From positions 3,100,001 to 3,164,000 of the forward strand of contig NZ_JANAVO010000001.1 of NCBI RefSeq assembly GCF_024213555.1: 64,000 nucleotides of DNA. The letters are read 5' to 3'. A program made the translations under genes and the position numbers. Below are positions 25,232 through 34,295 of the stretch, piece by piece (within the stretch, counting starts at the first letter, position 1; each line of letters starts with the position of its first letter). The notes under the pieces were generated by a model that ran no database searches, was not told the DNA's origin, and saw nothing but the letters and a program-made list of their open reading frames with translations. The DNA is from Allokutzneria sp. A3M-2-11 16. Its GTDB lineage: Bacteria; Actinomycetota; Actinomycetes; Mycobacteriales; Pseudonocardiaceae.

Positions 25232-25873
25232 TCAACTGCTGGGCGCAAGAACAGCTACGAGCGCTCCGGCGAGTTGAAAAGGGCCGAAGGGAACGGCCAC
25301 GGTGTCCTGTCGCCGCCACCGGCGGCGTAGCGGAGGAACGAGCAGCGTGAGGGCGGCCAAGGCCAGGCCGAGCCACGTGCTGACGAGCAGAGCGGTCCAG
25401 CCGTGCCAGGCCGTGGCGAGTCCGATCACGGCGCCGAACTTCACATCGCCTGCCCCGAGATTGCCTGCTGAGGCGAGCGCGAGAACGACGTAGAACACCG
25501 TGAGCAGGGCCATCCCCGTCACAGCGCGAAGGAGGTCTGGCACGCGGGAGTGCAGCGCCGCCGAGGACGCGAGCAGGGCCCCGACGAGGACGCCGCAGAC
25601 GTAGGTGAGTGGAGTGGGCAGTCGCTGCTCGATGAGGTCGATGACGGCGAGGACGACACCCAGCGCGGCCAGGGCACTGTACGGCAGCAGCTCGAACTGG
25701 TCCTCGAAGCGCCAGGCCACGGCCGCGAAGGTGATGCCGGTGCCCAGCGTCGCCAGCCGCGGAGTTCCCGTGTCGCTGGGGAGGCTGGGCAGCAGTCGGA
25801 GGTAGAGCGGTGACAACGCCGCGCCCACGGCGGCTCCGGTGCTCGCCCAGGCAGCGATGAACACGGCCGACAT
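25232..25873 (-). CDS. Prepilin peptidase (A24, TadV/CpaA-like)
   Basis: 213 residues from the ATG at 25873 with AGGTGG upstream. Several membrane helices are present. The two catalytic aspartates of type IV prepilin peptidases are visible: Asp79 in AVIDLIEQRLP and Asp143 in the GAGD motif. It lacks the N-terminal methyltransferase domain, as usual for Tad-type peptidases. It is divergent from the Tad gene cluster and should remove the leaders of the Flp-like and TadE-like pilins encoded at 32593-33772. Confidence 0.85.
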   Translation of the reverse strand: MSAVFIAAWASTGAAVGAALSPLYLRLLPSLPSDTGTPRLATLGTGITFAAVAWRFEDQFELLPYSALAALGVVLAVIDLIEQRLPTPLTYVCGVLVGALLASSAALHSRVPDLLRAVTGMALLTVFYVVLALASAGNLGAGDVKFGAVIGLATAWHGWTALLVSTWLGLALAALTLLVPPLRRRWRRQDTVAVPFGPFQLAGALVAVLAPSS

Positions 25874-26112
25874 CGGGCACCACCTCGCTCTCGATGAATT
25901 CGGCGGGCTCGTCAGCAGGATGTCGAGTATTGCCGGACGCCGCCTGGACATGCAGATGCCAATAAGCCAAAAGAGCGAACATTCGACGAATGAACCCATT
26001 CTGACCACAGAGTTAGTGCATACAGACTTTGCAGTCAGTACGGGACCGTGGTGTAGACGTGGTTCCTGTCCTTTATCGGAGTGCGCTTCTCGAACATCGC
26101 CGGAGGTGGCGC

Positions 26113-26706
26113 GTGAACGCCAGAACGCTCACGGTTCCCGCGCGCGGACGAGCCGCAGCCACCGCTGCAGCGATCGGCCTTCTGCTGACCGTCGCCGCGT
26201 GCGACTCCGGGTCGGCGAGCCGCCCTGTATCCACGACGACGCCCGGTACACCTGGTTCGACTGCTGCGTCCACCTCGGCCGCCACGCCGGTGGAGACCGC
26301 GAAGCGGGAGGCCATCGCGGCGTATCTGGGGATGTGGAACGACTTCGTGCACGCTGCGACGACCTCGGACTGGCAATCGCCCACGCTCGGCCGTCACGCG
26401 ACGGGGACGGCGTTGTCCACGTTGTCCCGCGGGCTCTACGCGGATCACTACAACGGGCTCGTCAGCAAGGGCTCGCCGACGCACAACACCGAGGTGTCCT
26501 CTGTGGACTCGGAGTCGGCTCCGAGCAAGGTGATCGTCGGTGATTGCAGCGACTCGACCGCAGCGCTGAAGTACCGCGCCGACACCGGTCAGCCCGCCAA
26601 TGACGGGCCGGGTGGGCGTCGGCGGATCAACGCCACGGTGCAGCGGCAGACCGACGGGACGTGGCGGGTCACCGATTTCGGCGTCCAGGCGGTGGGAACA
26701 TGCTGA
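26113..26706 (+). CDS. Secreted lipoprotein at the head of the Tad locus
   Basis: 197 residues from the GTG at 26113, with GGAGG 6 bases upstream. The signal peptide ends in the lipobox LTVAAC near residue 30, followed by a Ser/Thr-rich linker. The domain AIAAYLGMWNDFVHAATTSDW... ends VQAVGTC. The length equals that of the lipoprotein at 23198-23791 and the two align over the whole mature domain, so they are paralogues. The stop overlaps the ATG of the next gene. It may act as an outer-face component or pilotin of the pilus; this is inference from position. Confidence 0.8.
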   Translation: MNARTLTVPARGRAAATAAAIGLLLTVAACDSGSASRPVSTTTPGTPGSTAASTSAATPVETAKREAIAAYLGMWNDFVHAATTSDWQSPTLGRHATGTALSTLSRGLYADHYNGLVSKGSPTHNTEVSSVDSESAPSKVIVGDCSDSTAALKYRADTGQPANDGPGGRRRINATVQRQTDGTWRVTDFGVQAVGTC

Positions 26707-27713
26707 CCGCCGCGCGCGTAAGCATCGTCGGCGGTGTCACCGTCGCGGCGATGGTCGCGGGCCTCCTTCCGGCGTTCGCCGACATCTACGGCAGCGTGGA
26801 GTGCACCCAAAGTCCGACGCCGGACTGCCAGCTGGGCGCGGGCACAACGGGACGCGGCGGTGGAACCGGTCCGCGCCGAGGCGGGCCGCAGCAGCCGAAG
26901 CCCGTCCAGCCGCGCCGCGAGGCGAGCGGAAAGGGCGACTCGGTCAGCGGGAACCTGGCTCTGTCACGGTGCTCGTACGTGAGAAGCTCCTACCAGCCGC
27001 CGAGCGGCGGCGGTGCGACGACGATCAGCTTCACCTCTTCGGCGGCTCAGGACTCCGTCGCCGTGGTACGCCGGGCCGTGCTGACGCGGCACGATGTGGC
27101 GGTACCGCAGTTCGGGTCAGGGCCGCGCGGTGCGTGGTACGTGTGGCGCTGCTCCGGTGACGGGTTCGCTGATGCGTTCTACCGGCCACCGGTCTGGATT
27201 CCTGAAGGCGCGCAGCCGGATGCGGTGCGTCGTCCGTCGCCTGCGGAGGTCGCGGCCCAGGCCCGGGAGCAGTTGCGGTTGCCGACGCCGACGCTCGGAG
27301 CGAGCCCGGCCGGGGAGCACCTGGTGCATTTGCCGAGCTGGCTGTGGCTGTCGAGTGGATGGGCGTCGGTGTCGGCGACTGCGGAGGTGCCCGGGGTATC
27401 GGTGACTGCGGTGGCCAGGCCGAGGTCGGTGTCGTGGTCGATGGGCGACGGCACCACGATTACCTGCACCGGCGGCGGCACCCCGTTCCGGCCGGGGAGC
27501 GATCCGAGGTCGGCCTCGCCGGACTGCGGCCACACCTACCGCACCTCCTCTGCGGCCCAGCCGAACAAGGTGTTCACGGTGTCGGCGACGGTGCGGTGGA
27601 CGGTCACCTGGTCCGGTGCCGGGCAGGCCGGGACCTTCCCTGATTTGACGACCACGGCGAGCACGAGCTTCCGTGTCGCGGAGTCTCAGGCCCTGAACAC
27701 CGACAGCGGCTAG
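26700..27713 (+). CDS. Exported protein of the Tad locus
   Basis: 337 residues, ATG overlapping the lipoprotein stop by 7 bases. A signal peptide (about residues 1-28, ending AFADIYG) is followed by two Cys, a Gly/Arg/Pro-rich stretch and then a largely beta-sandwich C-terminal region (about 210-325). That region has SVSWSMGDGTTITCTGGG, CGHTYRTSS and TVRWTVTW, reminiscent of a PKD-like fold. Comparable exported proteins accompany Tad loci in streptomycetes. No enzymatic motif is visible; an adhesive or structural role outside the cell is plausible. Confidence 0.7.
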   Translation: MLTAARVSIVGGVTVAAMVAGLLPAFADIYGSVECTQSPTPDCQLGAGTTGRGGGTGPRRGGPQQPKPVQPRREASGKGDSVSGNLALSRCSYVRSSYQPPSGGGATTISFTSSAAQDSVAVVRRAVLTRHDVAVPQFGSGPRGAWYVWRCSGDGFADAFYRPPVWIPEGAQPDAVRRPSPAEVAAQAREQLRLPTPTLGASPAGEHLVHLPSWLWLSSGWASVSATAEVPGVSVTAVARPRSVSWSMGDGTTITCTGGGTPFRPGSDPRSASPDCGHTYRTSSAAQPNKVFTVSATVRWTVTWSGAGQAGTFPDLTTTASTSFRVAESQALNTDSG

Positions 27714-27816
27714 CCGCCTCCTTTTCCGTTCTGGCACATGACAATCCGCACTTTTCTCGTCCGCTCGCCAAAGGACCGTGGCGACGCGGCGTAGTACCCC
27801 CATGCCTGGAGGCAGC

Positions 27817-28491
27817 GTGAGCACGAACATCACGACCCACGCCAATGGCGAGAGCACGTGGGTTTCGGGAGGAGCCAAGCCCGCCGCGAGGTCGCGGCGG
27901 CGCAGTGTCCCGCACTTGGTGGTCGGGGTGCTGCTCGTCCTGGGCTGCGCCACGGGATTCCTCGTGGTGTCGCTGACCGCCGATGCCCGTCAGCTCGTGC
28001 TGGCGTTGGCTCGGCCGGTCGCGGTCGGGCAGGTGGTGACCGCGCAGGATCTGCGCGAGGTCTCCCTCGCCGTCGACACCGGCGTGTCCTTTGTGGACGT
28101 TCGGGACGCCGCCTCCGTGGTGGGCAAGAGGATGTCGGTGAACCTGCCCGCCGGTGCGCTGCTCACCGCCGAGGCGGTGCGACCCGCTGTTGTCCCGGCT
28201 GGGCAGGCGATCGTGGCGGTGGCGGTGAAGGCGGGCCAGGTACCAGTGGAAGTGGCCGCGGGCGCGCAGGTCTCGGTTGTCCGCGTGCCCGGCCGGGCCG
28301 ACACCGCGGAGAGCGGCCCAGCAACGGAGGTCAGCGCGGTGTGGCCGGCGGTCGTGGTCAGCGTGACCTCCTCGCCGCAGGAGCAGGACACGGTGGTCTC
28401 GGTGCAGCTGAGCAAGGCCGCCGCTCGGCAGGTCGCCGCGGTGCCCGCCGGGCAGGTGGCGATCGTGCTGCTCGCGGGAGGTGAGCGGTGA
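27817..28491 (+). CDS. SAF-domain protein, CpaB/RcpC-like pilus assembly factor
   Basis: 224 residues from the GTG at 27817, preceded by GGAGG; an ATG 15 bases earlier is an alternative. One membrane helix (about residues 35-55) is followed by a SAF domain: ARPVAVGQVVTAQDLREV, then VVGKRMSVNLPAGALLTAE. CpaB-type proteins help the pilus cross the cell envelope in the Tad system. The gene overlaps the CpaE-like gene (GTGA). Confidence 0.8.
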   Translation: MSTNITTHANGESTWVSGGAKPAARSRRRSVPHLVVGVLLVLGCATGFLVVSLTADARQLVLALARPVAVGQVVTAQDLREVSLAVDTGVSFVDVRDAASVVGKRMSVNLPAGALLTAEAVRPAVVPAGQAIVAVAVKAGQVPVEVAAGAQVSVVRVPGRADTAESGPATEVSAVWPAVVVSVTSSPQEQDTVVSVQLSKAAARQVAAVPAGQVAIVLLAGGER

Positions 28492-29369
28492 TGCTGGTCG
28501 CGGTGGCGTCGGTGAAGGGCTCGCCCGGCGTGAGCGTGTTCTCGCTCGCCTTGGCCGCGTGCTGGCCAGCGCCCGCCCGGACGCTGCTGATCGAGGCCGA
28601 CCCGTCCGGCGGGGACGTCGGTGTCCGGATGGGGATGGCGACGACGCCGGGCCTGGTGAGCCTGGCCGCCGCAGCGCGGCACGCCGAGGACCTGTTGGTG
28701 GTGTGGCAGCATGCCCAGGTTCTGCCGCTCGGACTCCCGGTGGTGGCCGCACCGGCCGACGGTGACCGTGCCCGGACCGCGCTGTCTGCCCTGACGTCTG
28801 AACCCGGCACCGGAACCCGGCTCGTGCGCGCGATCGCCTCGGAGGCGGTGGTGATCGTCGATTGCGGTCGGATCGAGGCGGGCTCTCCAGGGTTGCCGCT
28901 CGCGCGATGCGCGGACGCGCTGATCCTGCTCTCCCGCGCGCACGCTGCCGATCTCGCGCACCTCGCTCACCGCCTCCCGGCCATCGGCGGCTGGACGCCG
29001 CAGCCGGTTCTCCTGCTGGTTGGAAACGGGTATTCGCCCGCCGAGGTCGCCCGCGAACTTCGCGTCGCCCCGCTAGGGCGCATTCCAGATGATCCGCGGG
29101 GCGCGGCACTGCTGTGCGGACGCACCATCGTGCGCCCGGGTTCGCGGGTACTGGAGCGCTCGGCGGTGGGCGGCGTGGCGCGCAAGGTCGCGACGACGCT
29201 GCTTGCCCGGCGGGCGATCCCGATCCCGCGGGTGGTCGAGCAGCGGTTGGCTCCGGGTCTGCATGTCGTTCCGGGCGTGCCGACCGCCGCGATCTCGGCG
29301 AACGGGCTGAAGCCCGCGCCCCAGCCGTTTCACGAGGAGATCCCGTCCCGGGGAGGGCGAGCGTCATGA
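28488..29369 (+). CDS. CpaE/TadZ-like MinD-family protein
   Basis: 293 residues from a GTG (an ATG follows directly). The start VAVASVKGSPGVSVFSLALA takes the place of the deviant Walker A of ParA/MinD proteins, but the usual K-G-G-x-G-K-T reads KGSPGVS, so the second, ATP-binding Lys is missing. A later VVIVDCG strand corresponds to Walker B. TadZ/CpaE proteins place the pilus machine in the cell. The loss of the P-loop Lys suggests an ATPase-dead localisation factor. It overlaps the TadA gene by 4 bases. Confidence 0.75.
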   Translation: MMLVAVASVKGSPGVSVFSLALAACWPAPARTLLIEADPSGGDVGVRMGMATTPGLVSLAAAARHAEDLLVVWQHAQVLPLGLPVVAAPADGDRARTALSALTSEPGTGTRLVRAIASEAVVIVDCGRIEAGSPGLPLARCADALILLSRAHAADLAHLAHRLPAIGGWTPQPVLLLVGNGYSPAEVARELRVAPLGRIPDDPRGAALLCGRTIVRPGSRVLERSAVGGVARKVATTLLARRAIPIPRVVEQRLAPGLHVVPGVPTAAISANGLKPAPQPFHEEIPSRGGRAS

Positions 29370-30805
29370 CCGGACCGCAGGACGGCGACCCTTCGCACGA
29401 CATCACGAACATCCACCGGTTCCTCCCGACAACCAACGAATCGGTTGCGAGGGAAGGCCATTCCGGTACCTCAGCGGGCAGCGAGACCGTGACGCGGCTG
29501 CGTGGCCGTCTGCGCGAGAGCCTGCGGTCGGCGTTGCCCGCGTGCGTGGAGGAACACCAACGCCGCACGGGCATCCCCGTCACCGCGACAGCGCGGCGGG
29601 AGATCGCGCGGAAGATCCTCGCGGAGGCGCTCACTGCGCACAGCGAGGCCGAGCTGATGGCCAACCACCCCTTGGCGGATCGCGGCGACGAGCAACGGGT
29701 GATTGGCGAGGTCATCGACGAACTTCTCGGTCTGGCCGGATTGCAGCCGCTGCTGGATGACCCGGCGGTCGAAACGGTCAACGCCAACCGCTTCGATGAG
29801 GTGTTCGTTCAGTATCGCGACGGTCGTCGCGCTCAGGTCGCGCCGATCGCGGCGTCCAATGACGAGTTGACCGAGCTGGTGCGGATGCTCGCCGCGCGCG
29901 CCTCGTCGCAGGAGCGGCGTTTCGACTACGGCTCGCCCATCGTGCACGTGCAGTTGCCCGGTGGGGAGCGGCTGTGCGCGGTGATGGGGGTGACCGCGGG
30001 CGGGGTGACCGCGCTGTCGATCCGCCGTCACGGCTACCTCACCGCCACCCTGCCGCAGCTGCGCGAGCGCGGCACCGTCGACGCGGGTCTGGCGGAGTTC
30101 CTGCGCGCGCTCGTGCACGCGCGGAAGAACCTGTTGATCACCGGCGGCACCGGCGCGGGCAAGACCACCCTGCTGCGGGCGCTGGCCGCGGAGATGGACC
30201 CGTTCGAGCGCTTGGTGACGATCGAGGACGCCTTTGAGCTCGGGCTGGAACGCGATCCCGACATCCACGCCGACGTCACCGCCCTGCAGTCCCGCGATCC
30301 CAACATCGAGGGCGCGGGCGAGATCTCCTCGGCCGAGTTGGTCCGCCTGGGGCTGCGGTTGAGCCCGGACCGGGTGATCGTCGGCGAGATCCGCGGCCCG
30401 GAAGTCATTCCGATGTGCAACGCGATGTCGCAGGGCAACGACGGCTCGATGGCCACCCTCCACGCCAGCTCCTCCGCGATCGCGTTCACGCGGCTGGCCG
30501 CCTACGCCGCCCAAAGCGTCGAACGGCTGCCACTGGAGGCGACCAACCTGCTCGTGGCCAGCGCGGTGCACTTCGTCGTGCACCTCGCCCGCACCCGGGA
30601 GGCGGGCCGCGTGGTGTCCTCGATCCGCGAGGTCGTCGGCGCGGACGGACCACAGGTGATCTCCAACGAGATCTACCGGCCAGGCACGGACCACCGAGCT
30701 CGTCCCGTCGCCGGGGCGCTGCGCGCCGACACGCTCGCCGACCTCATCGACGCCGGGTTCGATCCTGCGGTGCTGGAGCGCCCCGAGGGGTGGTGGCCGC
30801 GATGA
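29366..30805 (+). CDS. tadA: TadA/CpaF secretion ATPase
   Basis: 479 residues from the ATG at 29366, overlapping the previous stop. It is a type II/IV secretion (VirB11-like) ATPase. An N-terminal helical domain leads to PAVETVNANRFDEVFVQYRDG, then Walker A GGTGAGKT (260-267), the Asp box IEDAFEL, Walker B RVIVGEIRG and the His box TLHASS. It drives assembly of the Flp pilus at the inner face of the membrane together with TadB and TadC, encoded immediately downstream. Confidence 0.93.
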   Translation: MTGPQDGDPSHDITNIHRFLPTTNESVAREGHSGTSAGSETVTRLRGRLRESLRSALPACVEEHQRRTGIPVTATARREIARKILAEALTAHSEAELMANHPLADRGDEQRVIGEVIDELLGLAGLQPLLDDPAVETVNANRFDEVFVQYRDGRRAQVAPIAASNDELTELVRMLAARASSQERRFDYGSPIVHVQLPGGERLCAVMGVTAGGVTALSIRRHGYLTATLPQLRERGTVDAGLAEFLRALVHARKNLLITGGTGAGKTTLLRALAAEMDPFERLVTIEDAFELGLERDPDIHADVTALQSRDPNIEGAGEISSAELVRLGLRLSPDRVIVGEIRGPEVIPMCNAMSQGNDGSMATLHASSSAIAFTRLAAYAAQSVERLPLEATNLLVASAVHFVVHLARTREAGRVVSSIREVVGADGPQVISNEIYRPGTDHRARPVAGALRADTLADLIDAGFDPAVLERPEGWWPR

Positions 30806-31674
30806 TCGCCCCGATCAGCAGCACCATCGCCGCGCTGCTCGGGGCGGGAGTCGGCGTCGGGCTGCTGCTGGTCTGCGTCGGCTGGCACGGCAGACGCGGC
30901 TCGACACCGCGACCACGATCTCGCCGCTCCACAACGACACCGCCACACCGAGCACGACGCGTCGTTATCGCGGTCGCGGTCAGTGTGGTGACCGGCGCGA
31001 TCACCGGCTGGGTTGTCGGCGCGGTCCTGGCTGGGCTGGCGTGCTGGTCGCTGCCGGGCGTGCTCGGCCCCGACCGGCAGCATGCCCGGCGGATCTCCCG
31101 GGTGGAGGCCATCGCGACCTGGACGGAGATGCTGCGCGACACCCTCTCGGCCGCCGCCGGACTAGAGCAGGCCGTCCTCGCCACCACGCACCTGGCACCC
31201 TCGGTCATCCGCGGCGAACTCGCCGCCCTGTCCGCGCGGATCGCCGCCGGAGCACGCCTGGCCGCCGCGCTGCGCCAGCTCGCCGACGAGCTGGCCGACC
31301 CGACCGGGGACCTCGTCATCGCCGCGCTCGTCCTGGCCGCAGACAGGCCGGCCCGCCAGCTCAGCGACGTCCTCGGCTCGCTCGCACACGCCGCCCGCGA
31401 GCACGCCGCGATGCGAATGCGCGTGGGCGCAGGACGAGCCCGCACCCGCACCTCGGTCCGGGTGATCGTCGGCACCACCCTGGGCTTCGCGGTCACCGTC
31501 GTGCTGCTCAACCGCGACTACCTGACCGCCTACGACACCGCGACCGGGCAGCTCGTCCTGCTCAGCATCGGCGCCCTGTTCGCCGCCGGATTCACCTGGC
31601 TGGCGCGCATCGCTCACCCTGGCGAACCCACCCGGTTCCTCGCCTCCGATCCGGCCGCCAGTGGGCAGGGGTGA
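30802..31674 (+). CDS. tadB: TadB-like pilus platform protein
   Basis: 290 residues, ATG overlapping the TadA stop (ATGA). Two N-terminal membrane segments (about residues 8-26 and 55-85) precede a type II secretion F-like domain beginning EAIATWTEMLRDTLSAAAGL, with two further membrane segments near the C-terminus. TadB and TadC form the inner-membrane platform on which TadA acts. Confidence 0.88.
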   Translation: MIAPISSTIAALLGAGVGVGLLLVCVGWHGRRGSTPRPRSRRSTTTPPHRARRVVIAVAVSVVTGAITGWVVGAVLAGLACWSLPGVLGPDRQHARRISRVEAIATWTEMLRDTLSAAAGLEQAVLATTHLAPSVIRGELAALSARIAAGARLAAALRQLADELADPTGDLVIAALVLAADRPARQLSDVLGSLAHAAREHAAMRMRVGAGRARTRTSVRVIVGTTLGFAVTVVLLNRDYLTAYDTATGQLVLLSIGALFAAGFTWLARIAHPGEPTRFLASDPAASGQG

Positions 31675-32558
31675 TGGCCATGTTGACCGCACTCGCGTTG
31701 GGCGCAGGGCTGGGGCTCGGCCTGTGGACTCTGGCCGTCTGGCTGGTTCCGCCGCGTCCCACGCTCGGCGCTCTGCTGGCCCGCGCGAGCGCACCGCAAC
31801 CGCCACCGAGCCCGGCCGTCGACGCGCACGCCTTTGCCCGCCCGGTGGTCGTCGCGCTGCACGCCGCCGGGCTGCCCGGTGAGCGCCTGACCCGCGACCT
31901 GACCGTCCTCCAGCGACCGGTCGCCGCGCACCTGGCGACGAAGGTCGCCTACGCCGTCGCCGGGCTGCTCGCCCCGCTCGCGCTGCACGTCGTCCTCGTC
32001 GTGACCGAGCTTCCGGTGACCATCGAGCTCTCGGCCTTGACCGCTTTGGCGTTGGCGGTCGCGGGGTTTCTGCTCCCGGACCTCCAGGTGCGCTCGGCGG
32101 CGAGACGAGCACGCGCCGCGTTCCGGCACGCGTTGTCGGCCTACCTGGATCTGGTGTGGATCACCCTCGCCGGAGGCGCCGGAGTCGACTCCGCGCTCAC
32201 CGACGCCGCCACCATCGGCCGTGGGTGGGCCTTCGAACAGATCCGTCACGCGCTGGAGACCGCGCGGTTGACCCGCATCCCGCCGTGGACGGCGCTGCGC
32301 CAGCTCGGCGGGGACCTCGCCGTCACCGAACTGGTCGAGCTCGCCGCTTCGGTCAGCCTCGCCGGAAGCGAGGGCGCGAAAGTCCGCGCCTCCTTGGCCA
32401 CCAAAGCCGCAGCGCTTCGCGCCCACCAGATCACCGATGCCGAAGCCGACGCCCAGAGCGCCACCGAACGCATGTCCCTGCCCGTGGTCGCGCTGTTTCT
32501 GGGCTACCTCGGCTTCATCGCCTACCCCGCACTCACGCACGTCCTCAACGGACTCTGA
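31674..32558 (+). CDS. tadC: TadC-like pilus platform protein
   Basis: 294 residues from the ATG at 31674 (a GTG 3 bases earlier is equally possible), overlapping the TadB stop. Membrane segments near residues 4-22, 85-105 and 108-128 frame a T2SF domain: RHALSAYLDLVWITLAGGAG..., TKAAALRAHQITDAEADAQS, and the final helix VVALFLGYLGFIAYPALTHV. It is the partner of TadB in the Tad platform. Confidence 0.88.
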   Translation: MAMLTALALGAGLGLGLWTLAVWLVPPRPTLGALLARASAPQPPPSPAVDAHAFARPVVVALHAAGLPGERLTRDLTVLQRPVAAHLATKVAYAVAGLLAPLALHVVLVVTELPVTIELSALTALALAVAGFLLPDLQVRSAARRARAAFRHALSAYLDLVWITLAGGAGVDSALTDAATIGRGWAFEQIRHALETARLTRIPPWTALRQLGGDLAVTELVELAASVSLAGSEGAKVRASLATKAAALRAHQITDAEADAQSATERMSLPVVALFLGYLGFIAYPALTHVLNGL

Positions 32559-32592
32559 GAAAACCCTTGGAGCATAAGCGAAGGAGAAACCC

Positions 32593-32808
32593 ATGAACCG
32601 CAACCGTGTGATGGCCGTGATGCGAACACAGTGGACAACCCTCTGGGCGGCGGTGACCGCTCGGTGGGAGGTGCTGCGCCGCGAACCCGACGCCGGGTAC
32701 TCCACCGAGACCGTCCTGGTGACCGCGCTGCTGGTCGTGGCCGCGATCGCGGTCATCGCCATCATCACTGCCAAAGTCATCGCCAAGGCCCGCGGCATCA
32801 CCCTCTAG
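32593..32808 (+). CDS. Flp-like major pilin (prepilin)
   Basis: 71 residues; GAAGGAG precedes the ATG. A 35-residue positively charged leader ends at Gly35, followed by YSTE and a 20-residue hydrophobic helix (VLVTALLVVAAIAVIAIITA). This matches a type IVb prepilin: cleavage after Gly and a Glu near +4/+5. It ends soon after the helix, as Flp pilins do. The leader is longer than in classic Flp proteins. It should be processed by the peptidase at 25232-25873 and polymerised by TadA/B/C. Confidence 0.8.
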   Translation: MNRNRVMAVMRTQWTTLWAAVTARWEVLRREPDAGYSTETVLVTALLVVAAIAVIAIITAKVIAKARGITL

Positions 32809-32810
32809 CC

Positions 32811-33260
32811 ATGGACCGGCGTCGAGAACGACACCAGTCGGCAGCATCGGGCTGGCGCGAGCGCGCCCGCACCGTGCTGCGCGGCGAACGGGGCGCGGTC
32901 AGCGCCGAGCTGGTGATCATCACCCCGCTGATCCTGGTGATGCTGCTGGTGATCGTGCAGTTCGCGCTGTGGTCCCACGCCACGCACATCGCCCAAGCCG
33001 CGGCCTCCCAGGGGCTCGCCGCCGCGCGAGCACACCACGGCAGCAGCGCCGCTGGCGCCGCCCGCGCGCGGCACCTGCTCGACCAGCTCGCCCACGGACC
33101 GCTGATCGCTGCCCGGGTCGCCGTCGAGCGCACCGCCACGACCGCGACGGTCCGGATCACCGGGACCGCGACCTCGGCGGTGCCGTTCCTGACGCTGCCG
33201 GTCCACGCCGAAGCCGCAGGCCCTGTCGAACGCCTCGCCCCGCTGGCCGGCCGAGGGTGA
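32811..33260 (+). CDS. TadE-like pseudopilin 1
   Basis: 149 residues, ATG 2 bases after the pilin stop. The TadE signature GAVSAELVIITPLILVML lies near residues 27-44, giving a cleavable prepilin-like N-terminus and a membrane helix; the rest is an Ala-rich periplasm-side domain. TadE-type minor pilins initiate or cap Flp pili. Confidence 0.82.
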   Translation: MDRRRERHQSAASGWRERARTVLRGERGAVSAELVIITPLILVMLLVIVQFALWSHATHIAQAAASQGLAAARAHHGSSAAGAARARHLLDQLAHGPLIAARVAVERTATTATVRITGTATSAVPFLTLPVHAEAAGPVERLAPLAGRG

Positions 33261-33271
33261 AGGAGACCAGC

Positions 33272-33772
33272 ATGCCGGCACCGACCAGCGTCACCGCGCC
33301 ACGCTGCCGCGGGCGCGGCAGGAACCGATGGGCGGCATGGTGGCGCGCGGACTCCGGTTCCGCGGCGGCGGAGATCACCGTGATCACGCCGCTGCTGATC
33401 ACCCTGCTCGTGTTCGTCAGCGTCCTCATCCACCGCGGCGTCGCGGCCCGCGTGCGACTGGAGGGCGCCGCGCACCAAGCCGCGCGCGCCGCCAGCATCG
33501 AGCGCCACACCGCCGCAGCGACTACCGCCGCGCGGTCCACCTCCGCGAACGCGCTGTCCTCGGCCGGACTGGCGTGCACGTCGCTGACCGTGGACATCGC
33601 CACCGGCGGGATGCGGCCGGGCGGCACGGTGACCGTGACGATCACGTGCACCGTCGATCTCGGTGACGCGCTCCTTCTCGGCGTCCCTGGCACGAAACGC
33701 CTGTCCGCCACCGCATCGGAGCCCATCGACACCTGGCGCTCCACTCCTATCGCCGCCGGGGGCCGGCCATGA
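33272..33772 (+). CDS. TadE-like pseudopilin 2
   Basis: 166 residues with AAGGAG before the ATG. The segment GSAAAEITVITPLLITLLVF (residues about 29-48) repeats the TadE pattern, with Glu in the conserved position. The C-terminal domain has a Cys pair (LACTSLTV..., TITCTVDLG) likely to form a disulfide. A second TadE-type protein next to the first is usual for actinobacterial Tad loci. It overlaps the next gene (ATGA). Confidence 0.8.
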   Translation: MPAPTSVTAPRCRGRGRNRWAAWWRADSGSAAAEITVITPLLITLLVFVSVLIHRGVAARVRLEGAAHQAARAASIERHTAAATTAARSTSANALSSAGLACTSLTVDIATGGMRPGGTVTVTITCTVDLGDALLLGVPGTKRLSATASEPIDTWRSTPIAAGGRP

Positions 33773-34251
33773 CCGACCGCGCAAGGCCGCCTACTTCTCC
33801 CTCGCATCTCGTCCACGGTGGACGAGGATGGCGACGCCTCTGGTGGCGGGCCGACGACGGCCGCGTGACCGCGTTCGTCCTAGTGCTCACCAGCGGACTG
33901 CTCGCCCTCGCCGGACTCGCCCTCGACGGCGGCCTTGCCCTGGCCGCCAAAGTCAGAGCCGTCGCCCACGCCGAATCGGCCGCGCGCGCCGGAGCACAAG
34001 CGATCGACCTCAACGCCTTCCGCGCTCACGGCAGACGGCATCTCGCCCCTGCCCAAGTCGTCGCCGACGCGCATCGCTACCTCGCGACCGTCAGCGCCAC
34101 CGGCTCAGTCACCGTCACCGACAACACGGTCACCGTGATCGTCACCGCCACGCACACCACGCTCGTACTCGGCCTGGTCGGCATCACCCGGCTCACCGTC
34201 CACGGAATAGGACGCGCTCAACCCCACGACGACGTGACTGGCACTCCATGA
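33769..34251 (+). CDS. TadG-like (Flp pilus assembly) protein
   Basis: 160 residues. The hydrophobic N-terminal segment DDGRVTAFVLVLTSGLLALA..., at about residues 29-55, is followed by ALAAKVRAVAHAESAARAGAQ, the typical TadG-like TM plus helix arrangement. Actinobacterial TadG relatives are short, lacking the von Willebrand domain, as here. The end is a beta-rich domain. It follows the second TadE-like gene with a 4-base overlap and closes the structural pilus operon. Confidence 0.75.
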   Translation: MTDRARPPTSPSHLVHGGRGWRRLWWRADDGRVTAFVLVLTSGLLALAGLALDGGLALAAKVRAVAHAESAARAGAQAIDLNAFRAHGRRHLAPAQVVADAHRYLATVSATGSVTVTDNTVTVIVTATHTTLVLGLVGITRLTVHGIGRAQPHDDVTGTP

Positions 34252-34295
34252 CCGAACCCGCCCCTCGTGGGCGTCACCAACGGAAGGACCTCCCC

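Noticed and set aside
27604-29787. Minus-strand open frame of over 700 codons opposite the CpaB/CpaE/TadA genes
   Set aside because: It is Arg/Pro/Ala-rich, without recognisable domains, and mirrors the codon pattern of clear plus-strand pilus genes; an artefact of high GC.
30415-30801. Upstream extension of the TadB frame into TadA
   Set aside because: The extension is an out-of-frame shadow of TadA; the ATG at 30802 with ATGA overlap fits the operon pattern.
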